Source of the DNA: CAZBBB01 sp964490005
GTDB lineage: Bacteria > Planctomycetota > B15-G4
Assembly (NCBI GenBank): GCA_964490005.1
Contig: CAZBBB010000088.1
Location: 1 to 13,686 of the forward strand
Direction: 5' to 3'
Length of the DNA stretch: 13,686 nt
The translations under genes and the position numbers were made by a program. Under the pieces are notes generated by a model that saw only the letters and a list, made by a program, of their open reading frames with translations, was not told the origin of the DNA and made no database searches. Positions 7,493 to 13,686 of the stretch are shown one piece after another. The stretch's first letter is position 1. Each line of letters opens with the position of its first letter.

Positions 7493-8116
7493 TCATCGGG
7501 CCCCCCGCGCCTCGAGCCAGTCGGCCAGCTGCGCCAGGCAGCGCATGCGGGTCGGCCCGATCGAACCGACCTTCATCCGCAGGGCCTGCGCGATCTCGAC
7601 GTAACTGGGCGTGGCCGCTCGGAAGTAGAGTTCGGTCAGCAGCTCCCGGCAGCGCTCCGTGAGCGCCCGCAGGCCCTCGGCCACGAGCAGGCGACGGTCG
7701 AGGTCCTCGAGCGCGTCGCCCGGGTGGTCGCCGAGGGGCGCGAGTGCATCGACGTTCTCGAGCCCCTCGTGCCGCGCCCGGGCGCGGCTGCGCAGCAAGG
7801 CCAGCGACTCGCGCCGGGCGGTCGTCATGATCCAGGCCACCAGCGCGCCGGGCTCGCGGATGCGCGGCAGCGAACGGTGCAGGGCCAGCCAGGTCGCCTG
7901 GAAGGCGTCCTCGGCATCGGCGCGATCGAGCCCCATCTCGACCGGGATGGACAGCACCAGGCTGCCGAAGCGGTCGATGAGGCGCTCCCAGGCATTCGGG
8001 GCGGCCTCGCGAACGCCGGCGAGCAGGCTGGCGCACACGTCGGCGAGCGGGGCCTCCCCGGCGGCCGCCGTCCGCCGTCCGAGGCTCGATTCCCGCGATT
8101 CAGGCGCTTCGGACAT
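7493..8116 (-). CDS. ECF-type RNA polymerase sigma factor
   Basis: A 207-aa sigma-70 family factor of the extracytoplasmic-function type. Region 2 spans about residues 41-110, with the core-binding DAEDAFQATWLAL block and the AWIMTTARRESLALLR region 2.3/2.4 helix. Region 4 spans about 146-198, with a helix-turn-helix (YVEIAQALRMKVGSIGPTRMR) for -35 recognition. Regions 1 and 3 are absent, as in ECF factors. ATG 8116 is clear, but there is no Shine-Dalgarno in front; TATACT lies only about 10 nt upstream, so a near-leaderless transcript is possible. It is the first gene of the minus-strand cassette and is divergent from paralog 2 across 163 bp. It probably drives its own operon, as many ECF factors do, and may also drive the flanking secreted genes (inference). 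The QALRMKVGSIGPTRMR helix resembles the subgroup found next to CHAT genes in planctomycetes, which I recall but cannot verify here. Confidence 0.93.
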   Translation of the reverse strand: MSEAPESRESSLGRRTAAAGEAPLADVCASLLAGVREAAPNAWERLIDRFGSLVLSIPVEMGLDRADAEDAFQATWLALHRSLPRIREPGALVAWIMTTARRESLALLRSRARARHEGLENVDALAPLGDHPGDALEDLDRRLLVAEGLRALTERCRELLTELYFRAATPSYVEIAQALRMKVGSIGPTRMRCLAQLADWLEARGAR

Positions 8117-8178
8117 GGGGCGCCAAGTATAGGCCGCCGGGGGGAGGGGGCGCGCCGGGCGGCCCGCGGGGCCCGGGA
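8117..8178 (-). promoter_or_regulatory. Upstream region of the sigma gene with a possible -10 box
   Basis: On the minus strand TATACT (8131-8126) ends 9 nt before the sigma ATG at 8116. It matches the sigma-70 -10 consensus at five of six positions and is one of few AT-rich spots here. If used, transcription would begin almost at the start codon, which fits the missing ribosome binding site. No -35 match is seen 16-18 nt upstream. Confidence 0.25.
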
Positions 8179-8209
8179 TGTATCAGCGCGCCCCGAGCCC
8201 CCTCTTGGC
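8179..8209 (+). promoter_or_regulatory. Conserved two-block element, copy B (upstream of paralog 2)
   Basis: TGTATCA (8179-8185), a 9-nt spacer, then GAGCCCCCTCTTGGC (8195-8209). The 22 bases of the two blocks are identical to copy A at 7434-7465. It lies 70 nt upstream of the paralog 2 ATG and, read the other way, 62 nt upstream of the sigma ATG, so it could serve either divergent gene. Confidence 0.5.
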
Positions 8210-8279
8210 GGCTGGGCCCCGCGCTCCGGCGGCTGGCCGCAACGCGGGCTAGTCTCCCCCTCCCCCTGAAAGGACCGTC

Positions 8280-9824
8280 ATGAGAACTCTCTGCTCGTCT
8301 CGCACGTCTCCGCTCGCGGCCCGCTGGCTGCTGGCCGGCGTCGCGGCCCTCGGACTGACTGCGCCGCTCTCCGCGCAGCTCGCTTCGATCTCGATCGCCT
8401 TCAGCAAGGCCGTCTACGAGGCCAACGACACGGTGGTGTTCACGATCGAGGGTCCGCCCGGCGACGTGCCGCTGCTCATGGCGGGCTTCGATCCCGGCCC
8501 GACGAACGTGCCCGGCGTGGGCGTGCTCGGCCTGGGCCTGCCCGCCCCGGCCATGTACGTGCTCGGTCCGATCCCCGCCTCGGGCAAGCTGACGCTGGCC
8601 TGCCTGACGAACTGCGACACGCCGATCATCGGCGAGAGCGTGTTCTTCCAGGTGATCACGTTCACGCCCGGGCTCAAGGGCGCGAGCGGCCTCTCCAACT
8701 CGGCTCTGCTGCGCGTGATCTCCGGCGACTGCGGCGAGTGCGTGGACGAGGCCGAGGTCGACACGCAGTGGACGCCCTATCCCTTCACGCACGCGCTGCT
8801 GCTGTGGCCGCTCGGCAACGACTTCCAGCTCGTCGCGGGCGGTCAGTTCGTCGAGTACGAGGACGGCACCGCGCACCTGACGGGCGTGGTCGCGCGCTCG
8901 AGCGACGACGGCGCGCGCTTCATCATGGACATCGCCTTCGACGACCGCGTCATGCTGGGCGACCCCGGCTTCCTGCCGCCCGGCAGCCCCAAGCAGGACC
9001 TGTATCCCGGCGCCTACGCGGCCGAGGGCGGGCCGATCAGCCCGCTGCTGTGGCGCTACTACGAGACGATCGAGGGCACGCTCACCGGCATCGAGGACTA
9101 CGCCGGCGGCGTGTACTCCGTCACGCGCGTCGGTCCGGCCTTTCAGGTCGGCTACGGCGCCAGCGGCAAGAACCTGAACATGGGCGCTTCGGGCTGGCTC
9201 GACGCCACGATCGTGAGCCAGCCGACCACGGGCGTGGTCTTCCCCGTGATCGAGCAGGGCGACATCAACATCGATCTCGGCGGCGACTGCACGATGTGCC
9301 CGACCGCGACGCAGAAGCACGCCATCACGATGCCGGGCATCGGCACCAAGTTCGTGTTCGACGGTCCGGCGCAGTGGGTCACCGACCAGTGCGGCGGCGC
9401 CAAGCTGCAGGGCGTCGTCGTCGCCAGCGACGACCCGAACAAGAAGTGGGAGCTGGACGTGATGATGTTCGCCAAGGTCTCTCCCGGCGGCGACAGCTAC
9501 CCGCCCCCGGGCGGCAGCCCGAAGAAGGAACTCGCCGCGAGCGCCTACAAGGAGAACGGCGGTCCGGTCGACACCAACCTCTGGCACTACTACCTGCACC
9601 TGACCGGCACGCTGACGGGCCTCGGGGCCTACGCCGGCGCGGTGGTGGAGATCTCGAACACCGGCCCGTCCTTCCAGGTCGGCTTCGGCGCCAACGGCAA
9701 GAGCCTGCAGTACGGCGCCTCGGGCTGGCTCAACGTGCTCGTCGTGCAGCAGCCCTTCTCCGGTCCGGCGCTGCAGCCCACCGGTCACGGCGACATCAAC
9801 ATCAATCTCGAGGAGTGTCCGTAA
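8280..9824 (+). CDS. Secreted protein of unknown function, CxxC-led tandem repeats (paralog 2)
   Basis: A 514-aa exported protein, by eye about two thirds identical to the product of 812-2344 along its whole length. ATG 8280 has a good ribosome binding site (AAAGGA 8269-8274, 5-nt spacing) and a signal peptide with cleavage near LSA|Q (residue 32). The architecture is the same: a beta-rich N-terminal region to about residue 150, unit A from GDCGEC (Cys151/154) and unit B from GDCTMC (Cys337/340), ending DININLEECP. All eight mature-chain cysteines of paralog 1 are kept. Unit A here is closer to unit A of paralog 1 than to unit B of the same protein, so the internal duplication is older than the gene duplication. 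It is divergent from the sigma gene and carries the conserved element in its leader. It ends before a strong terminator. The function is unknown. Confidence 0.9.
   Translation: MRTLCSSRTSPLAARWLLAGVAALGLTAPLSAQLASISIAFSKAVYEANDTVVFTIEGPPGDVPLLMAGFDPGPTNVPGVGVLGLGLPAPAMYVLGPIPASGKLTLACLTNCDTPIIGESVFFQVITFTPGLKGASGLSNSALLRVISGDCGECVDEAEVDTQWTPYPFTHALLLWPLGNDFQLVAGGQFVEYEDGTAHLTGVVARSSDDGARFIMDIAFDDRVMLGDPGFLPPGSPKQDLYPGAYAAEGGPISPLLWRYYETIEGTLTGIEDYAGGVYSVTRVGPAFQVGYGASGKNLNMGASGWLDATIVSQPTTGVVFPVIEQGDINIDLGGDCTMCPTATQKHAITMPGIGTKFVFDGPAQWVTDQCGGAKLQGVVVASDDPNKKWELDVMMFAKVSPGGDSYPPPGGSPKKELAASAYKENGGPVDTNLWHYYLHLTGTLTGLGAYAGAVVEISNTGPSFQVGFGANGKSLQYGASGWLNVLVVQQPFSGPALQPTGHGDININLEECP
9670..9715 (+). 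repeat. 46-bp perfect direct repeat shared with 2190-2235
   Basis: Second copy of the exact 46-bp match between the two secreted-protein genes, in repeat-B coding sequence. The pair brackets the sigma/anti-sigma/CHAT/S8 cassette and could support recombination that removes it, or reflect recent gene conversion. Confidence 0.9.
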
Positions 9825-9854
9825 GGGTCCAGAGCAGAGAGGCACCCGCGGAAA

Positions 9855-9904
9855 CGACGAGGCGGGCGGCGACCGTGAGGTCGCCGCCCGCCGCTTTTTC
9901 GTCG
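9855..9904. terminator. Strong intrinsic terminator, probably bidirectional
   Basis: GGCGGGCGGCGACC (9861-9874), loop GTGA, GGTCGCCGCCCGCC (9879-9892) form a perfect 14-bp stem, followed by GC and five T at 9895-9899. It ends the paralog 2 transcript 36 nt after its stop. Outer bases CGACGA (9855-9860) can also pair with TCGTCG (9899-9904), and read on the minus strand the structure is followed by a short T run, so it may also end the convergent NHL gene. Confidence 0.92.
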
Positions 9905-9920
9905 GGCCGGCGCGGCCGGC

Positions 9921-11195
9921 TCAGACGCCGAAGACTTCCTTGAGGCCGTTGCTGGCCGAGATGCCCGTCGGCGCCGCGGGGTCGGCCGCGAAGACCTGGT
10001 GGTAGAGCGTCAGGCCCTCGAGGCCCGGCATGGCCGGCACGGTGAACTGCAGCGTGAGGTCGCCGTTGCCCGGCCCGCTGCCGGGGAACACCAGCGGCAG
10101 GATCAGGAACCAGGCGCTGCCCGGATCGACGAGCAGCGGCGCGCCCTTGAACTTGAGCGCACCCTGCGGCAGCGCACTCGTGCCGACGAACATCGTCGCC
10201 GGCGCGCCGCCGAGGAAGTCCTTCAGCTCGAGGCCGATGATCTGCCCGGCGCAGGGCGAGAAGATCGCGCGGAACTGCGGCACGATGCCGCCGCTGCCGG
10301 GCGTGCCCTCGCCGTACATCGTGAAGCGGCCGGTGCACAGCGTGGCGTCCTCGGGCACCGAGACGCCGTCGAGCTCGCCCAGCTCGGGGTTCTCGAACAC
10401 GACGGTCGAGTTGCCCAGCGCGTCGATGCGCGTCACGCGGCCGTAGCGGCCCGACGCGAGCAGGCCGCCGGTGCGCGCCAGCTTGATGTCGTTGGGCTTG
10501 GCCAGGATGTCGCTGCCCGGCTCGGCGAAGACCTCGCCCTCGCCCGTGTCGAGCCGGAAGCGCGCGATCGAGTTGAAGGCGTAGTTGGCCACGAACAGGT
10601 TGCCCGCGCCGTCGATGGCGATCCCGCCGGGCTCCCAGATGATGGGGTCGTCGGAGAACAGCGACGCGTTGCCCTGCGGATCGATCTTGACGATCGTGTC
10701 GTTGCCGAGGTTGGCGACGTACAGGTTGCCGTCGTCGTCGTAGGCCATGCCGTCGGGCCAGTACAGCAGGCCGTTGGTGCTGGCCGCGTCGTGCATGAGC
10801 TGCTGGCTGCCGTCGTAGCCGACGCGCAGGATCGCGCTCGCCTCCATGTCGGACACGACCCACGCCGCGTCATCGAGCGTGGGGATGACGGTCACGGGCT
10901 TGATCAGGATGCCGCCCGCGGTGAGCACGCTCACGTTGCCTGCGGGCGTGATCTTCATGATCGAGTTCCAGCCGCGGTCGGGCACGTAGAAGTTGCCGTC
11001 GTTGCCGAACCAGCCGTAGTGCGGGATGAGCAGGCCGAGGCCGACCGGCGTCGTCTCGCCGTTCTGCGCCCCGCCGCGGTAGATGCCGCCGCCGGCCGGT
11101 GAACTGACGTAGTAGTCCTGCGGCGCGAACTGGGCCGAGGCGAGCGTGGTCGTCAGCGCGAGTGCGCCGCCGAACGCGATGAAGGATCTGCGCAT
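9921..11195 (-). CDS. Secreted NHL-repeat beta-propeller protein
   Basis: A 424-aa exported protein. ATG 11195 is preceded by a strong GGAGG (11208-11204) with 8-nt spacing, and it opens a signal peptide cleaved at ASA|Q (residue 21). The frame is open much further upstream, but that part overlaps two + strand genes and is not coding. Residues about 60-280 hold NHL/SMP-30-like propeller blades: NFYVPDRGWNSIMKI, PDGMAYDDDGNLYVANLGN, GGIAIDGAGNLFVANYAFN and PNDIKLARTGGLLASGRYG. Residues about 325-424 form a beta-rich module (LGGAPATMFVG, then LLVDPGSAWFLILPLVFPG, then GLTLYHQVFA) that I associate with exported planctomycete proteins. It has no anchor. The propeller probably binds a ligand or partner outside the cytoplasm; an enzymatic lactonase role is possible, but I see no metal-site set that would prove it. 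The gene appears monocistronic. Confidence 0.9.
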   Translation of the reverse strand: MRRSFIAFGGALALTTTLASAQFAPQDYYVSSPAGGGIYRGGAQNGETTPVGLGLLIPHYGWFGNDGNFYVPDRGWNSIMKITPAGNVSVLTAGGILIKPVTVIPTLDDAAWVVSDMEASAILRVGYDGSQQLMHDAASTNGLLYWPDGMAYDDDGNLYVANLGNDTIVKIDPQGNASLFSDDPIIWEPGGIAIDGAGNLFVANYAFNSIARFRLDTGEGEVFAEPGSDILAKPNDIKLARTGGLLASGRYGRVTRIDALGNSTVVFENPELGELDGVSVPEDATLCTGRFTMYGEGTPGSGGIVPQFRAIFSPCAGQIIGLELKDFLGGAPATMFVGTSALPQGALKFKGAPLLVDPGSAWFLILPLVFPGSGPGNGDLTLQFTVPAMPGLEGLTLYHQVFAADPAAPTGISASNGLKEVFGV

Positions 11196-11393
11196 CACGG
11201 TTTCCTCCGGGGCGATGAGTTGGATTCTGCGATCTCTCCCTGAGGGCGCGATTCTGCCACGAAGGGCGGCCCGCGGGTGTTCCGTCCCGGCGCGACCGGG
11301 TCCCCGGCGGGTATCCTGAGCGCCCTCCCGGCGCGAGGAATCGGGCCGCAGGGGGGCCTGCGACCCCGTTTTCCCCGTCCGAGGAGTTTCGCG
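11196..11393. other. Divergent intergenic region with a short leader hairpin
   Basis: This gap separates the NHL gene (minus) from the DUF1801 gene (plus) and must hold both promoters, but no clear -35/-10 pair is visible. TATCCT at 11312-11317 is a weak -10 candidate for the plus gene. GATTCTGC occurs twice, at 11223-11230 and 11250-11257. A small hairpin, CGCAGG (11347-11352), GGGG, CCTGCG (11357-11362), lies 31 nt before the DUF1801 start and is followed by a short T run. Confidence 0.3.
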
Positions 11394-11936
11394 ATGCAGA
11401 GCCGAGCCGCCTCCGTGAAGGAGTACCTCGGGGCGCTCCCCGACGAGCGCCGCAAGGCCGTCGCCGCCGTGCGCAAGGTGATCCTCGACAACCTCGGCGA
11501 GGGCTACGCCGAGTGCATGCAGTACGGGATGATCGGCTACTGCGTGCCGCACGCGCGGTACCCGGCCGGCTACCACTGCGATCCGCAGCAGCCGCTGCCC
11601 TTCGCCGGTCTCGCGAGCCAGAAGAACCACCTCGCGGTGTACCTGTTCTGCGTCTACGCCGTTCCCGGCGAGGCCGAGCGCTTCGCCAAGGCCTGGAAGG
11701 CCGCCGGCAAGCGCCTCGACATGGGCAAGGGCTGCGTGCGCTTCCGCCGGCTCGAGGACGTGCCGCTCGACGTGCTCGGCGAGGCCATCCGGCGCGTGCC
11801 CGTCGACGTGTTCATCAAGCACTACGAGGCCGCGCGCGACGGAGCGGCGACGCGGCGCGCTCCGCGCAAGAAGGCGGCGACCTCCGCCGCGAAGTGCAAG
11901 CGGCCGGCACCCAAGCGCGGCTCGTCCCGCCGCTGA
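11394..11936 (+). CDS. DUF1801 (YdhG-like) domain protein with basic C-terminal tail
   Basis: A 180-aa cytoplasmic protein. The start ATG 11394 has GAGGAG (11381-11386) at 7-nt spacing. Residues about 5-145 match the DUF1801 pattern: an N-terminal VKEYLGALPDERRKAVAAVR helix, the ECMQYGMIGY strand, a hydrophobic FAGLASQKNHLAVYLF segment, and the FAKAWKAAGKRLDMGKGCVRF block that is typical of the family. The fold is known from structures but its biochemical role is not settled. The last ~30 residues are a Lys/Arg/Ala-rich tail (RRAPRKKAATSAAKCKRP) resembling histone-H1-like tails, which may bind nucleic acid (inference). The stop is 25 nt before the ABC-F start, so the two may be cotranscribed. 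Confidence 0.88.
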   Translation: MQSRAASVKEYLGALPDERRKAVAAVRKVILDNLGEGYAECMQYGMIGYCVPHARYPAGYHCDPQQPLPFAGLASQKNHLAVYLFCVYAVPGEAERFAKAWKAAGKRLDMGKGCVRFRRLEDVPLDVLGEAIRRVPVDVFIKHYEAARDGAATRRAPRKKAATSAAKCKRPAPKRGSSRR

Positions 11937-11961
11937 CCGCGCCCGACGCCCCCGCCCTCCC

Positions 11962-13686
11962 GTGACCCTGCTCGTCCTCGAAGGCCTGCACAAGCACTGG
12001 CCGGGTCGCGACCTGCTCGAAGGCGCCTCGCTGCAGATCGATCCGGGCGAGAAGCTCGGACTCGTCGGCGCCAACGGGACGGGCAAGACGACGCTGCTGC
12101 GCCTGATCCTCGGCGAGGAGCCGCCCGACGCGGGGCGACTGGCGCTGCGCAAGGGGGCGCGCGTCGGGCACGTGCCGCAGCGCCCGGCGTTCGCGCCCGG
12201 CCAAAGCGCGCGCGACGCGGTCGCCGCGGGCCTGGCGGAGCTGCTCGCGGCGCAGTCCGAGCACCGGCGCGTCTCGGAGCAGCTGCTGCGCCTCGAGCCG
12301 CTCGCGGCGTCCGGCGGGCCCGGGCGCGCCGCCGAGCAGCAGCGTCTGCTCGCCGAACAGGACCGCCTGCACGATCTGATCGAAGCGCTCGGCGGCTGGC
12401 ACGTCGAGCACCGCGTCGCACAGGTGCTCGCGGGCGTCGGCCTGGACGCCGAACTCGCCGACCGCGAGGCCGCGACCCTCTCGGGCGGCGAGCAGAGCCG
12501 CGTGGCGCTCGCCGCCGCGCTCGTCGGCGGCCACGACCTGCTGCTGCTCGACGAACCCACCAACCACCTCGACCTCGCGGGCATCGAGTGGATCGAGTCC
12601 TACCTGCGCACGCTGCCGGGGGCCGTGCTCGTGGTGAGCCACGACCGGCGCCTGCTCGACGTGGCCGTCGACGCGATCGTCGAGCTCGAGCACGGCCGGC
12701 TGGCGCGCTTTCCCGGCGGCTACACGAAGTACGTGCGGCTGCGCGAGGAGCGCTACCTCGCCGAGCGCCGCGCCTTCGACGAGCAGCAGGAGACGATCCG
12801 CCGGGAAGAGGCCTTCATCCGCCGGTACATGGGCGGGCAGCGCACCGCCGAGGCGCGCGGACGGCGCACGCGGCTCGAGCGCCTCGCGCGGCTGCCCGAG
12901 CCGCGGCACGACGTGCGCGCACCCGTGCTGCGCCTGCCGAAGGCGGGCGAGGGCGGCCAGCTCGTGCTCGAGGCGCGGGGGCTGGCGGGCGGGCACGGCG
13001 GCCGCGCGCTCTTCGCCGGCCTCGACCTGCGTCTGGGCAAGGGCGAACGCCTCGGCCTGCTGGGCCCCAACGGCGCGGGCAAGACCACGCTGCTGCGCGT
13101 GCTCGCCGGCCGCCAACCCGCGCTGGCCGGCGAACTGCGCCCGGGCCGGGGCGCGCGCTGCGGCTACTACGACCAGCAGACGGCGGAACTCGACCCGGCG
13201 GGGACGCCGCTGAGCGAGATCCGCAGGGACCAGCCGCTGCTCGCCGAGCAGGCCGCGCGCGACTGGCTGGCGCGCTTCCTGTTCCGCGGCGACGCGATCG
13301 AGCAGCCCATCGCGCGGCTCTCGGGCGGCGAGCGCGCGCGGCTCGCGCTCGCCCGTCTGGTGTTCGGCGCGCCGAGCTGGCTGGCGCTCGACGAACCCAC
13401 CAACCACCTCGACCTGGCCGGCCGCACCGCGCTCGAGGAGGCGCTCTCGGAGTTCGACGGCGCGCTGGTCTGCGTGAGCCACGACCGCGCTTTCCTCGAC
13501 GGGCTGTGCACGCACATCCTGGCCTTCGGCGAGCCGGGGCCCGACGGTGCGCGCCCGCTGCACCTGCACGTCGGCAACTACTCGAGCTGGCGCGAACGCG
13601 AGCGGGGCCTGCGCGAGGAGCAGGACGCGGCGCGCCGAGAGGCGGGCGGCCCGCGCCGCGCGGCGGGCGGCGGGCGACCGGCGGCG
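11962..13686 (+). CDS. ABC-F family ATPase (ribosome-associated type), 3' end outside window
   Basis: The frame is open from GTG 11962 to the window end (575 codons, no stop), so the gene is truncated only by the window. Two ABC ATPase domains lie in tandem. The first has Walker A GANGTGKTT (residues 36-44), signature LSGGEQ (173-178) and Walker B LLLLDEPTNHLD (193-204). The second has GPNGAGKTT (368-376), LSGGE (453-457) and LALDEPTNHLD (474-484). Between them lies a charged helical linker (about 255-310, with EEAFIRRYMGGQR and RGRRTRLERL) like the interdomain arm of ABC-F proteins. No membrane domain is present. ABC-F proteins act on the ribosome in translation or in resistance to ribosome-targeting drugs; Uup, YheS or EttA-like assignment is not possible from what I see. 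The C-terminus begins a basic or coiled-coil extension at about 545 onward. GTG is the only good start; no Shine-Dalgarno is evident. Confidence 0.93.
   Translation, partial: MTLLVLEGLHKHWPGRDLLEGASLQIDPGEKLGLVGANGTGKTTLLRLILGEEPPDAGRLALRKGARVGHVPQRPAFAPGQSARDAVAAGLAELLAAQSEHRRVSEQLLRLEPLAASGGPGRAAEQQRLLAEQDRLHDLIEALGGWHVEHRVAQVLAGVGLDAELADREAATLSGGEQSRVALAAALVGGHDLLLLDEPTNHLDLAGIEWIESYLRTLPGAVLVVSHDRRLLDVAVDAIVELEHGRLARFPGGYTKYVRLREERYLAERRAFDEQQETIRREEAFIRRYMGGQRTAEARGRRTRLERLARLPEPRHDVRAPVLRLPKAGEGGQLVLEARGLAGGHGGRALFAGLDLRLGKGERLGLLGPNGAGKTTLLRVLAGRQPALAGELRPGRGARCGYYDQQTAELDPAGTPLSEIRRDQPLLAEQAARDWLARFLFRGDAIEQPIARLSGGERARLALARLVFGAPSWLALDEPTNHLDLAGRTALEEALSEFDGALVCVSHDRAFLDGLCTHILAFGEPGPDGARPLHLHVGNYSSWRERERGLREEQDAARREAGGPRRAAGGGRPAA

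Noticed and set aside
812..9824. The two paralogs as ends of a transposon or insertion sequence
   Set aside because: They encode secreted proteins with no transposase motifs, and no terminal inverted repeats or target duplications are seen.
8100..9845. Long minus-strand open frame opposite paralog 2
   Set aside because: Its product is Arg/His/Glu/Ala-rich with no motif; the + strand encodes a signal peptide and conserved repeats with a clear ribosome binding site.
11196..12584. N-terminal extension of the NHL gene frame far upstream
   Set aside because: It overlaps two well-supported + strand genes, is low complexity, and ATG 11195 has a strong ribosome binding site and signal peptide.
11815..13569. 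Minus-strand open frame of 584 codons opposite the ABC-F gene
   Set aside because: The + strand encodes two complete ABC ATPase motif sets; the minus product is low complexity.

Overview
This is a very GC-rich bacterial window of 13.7 kb with ten protein-coding genes, two of them cut by the window edges. I infer a Planctomycetota-type organism. The reasons are an ECF sigma factor with a soluble anti-sigma-like partner and a TPR-CHAT protease in one operon, several secreted proteins with AxA|Q signal-peptide ends, and an NHL propeller with a C-terminal beta-rich module of a kind I associate with deep-branching marine planctomycetes. This is judged from gene style, not from a marker gene; Myxococcota or a related group is possible.

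Layout: (1) The 3' end of an acyl-CoA (propionyl-CoA type) carboxylase beta subunit, then a hairpin and a 296-bp gap. (2) A 510-aa secreted protein of unknown function (paralog 1, + strand) with a tandem CxxC-led repeat. (3) A four-gene minus-strand cassette read from 8116 down to 2364: ECF sigma factor, putative zinc-finger anti-sigma factor, TPR-CHAT protease (GTGA overlap with the anti-sigma stop), and a secreted S8 subtilisin-like protease 29 nt further on. (4) A second copy of the secreted protein (paralog 2, 514 aa, + strand), divergent from the sigma gene. (5) A strong terminator between convergent genes, then a minus-strand secreted NHL-repeat propeller protein. (6) A + strand pair: a DUF1801-type protein with a basic tail, and an ABC-F ATPase that runs off the end.

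The most interesting part is 0.8-9.8 kb. A sigma/anti-sigma/CHAT/subtilisin cassette is bracketed by two directly repeated genes for the same family of unknown exported proteins. A two-block DNA element (TGTATCA, 9-10 nt, then a 15-nt block) occurs in the gap before the anti-sigma/CHAT/S8 genes and again in the gap before paralog 2, which supports shared control. My working model is inference: the cassette is a regulated proteolysis circuit. The soluble anti-sigma holds the sigma factor, CHAT (a clan CD cysteine protease with its His/Cys dyad intact) is a candidate to release it or to process a partner, and the S8 protease and the two secreted paralogs are the exported output. The outer genes look like ordinary housekeeping or accessory genes.
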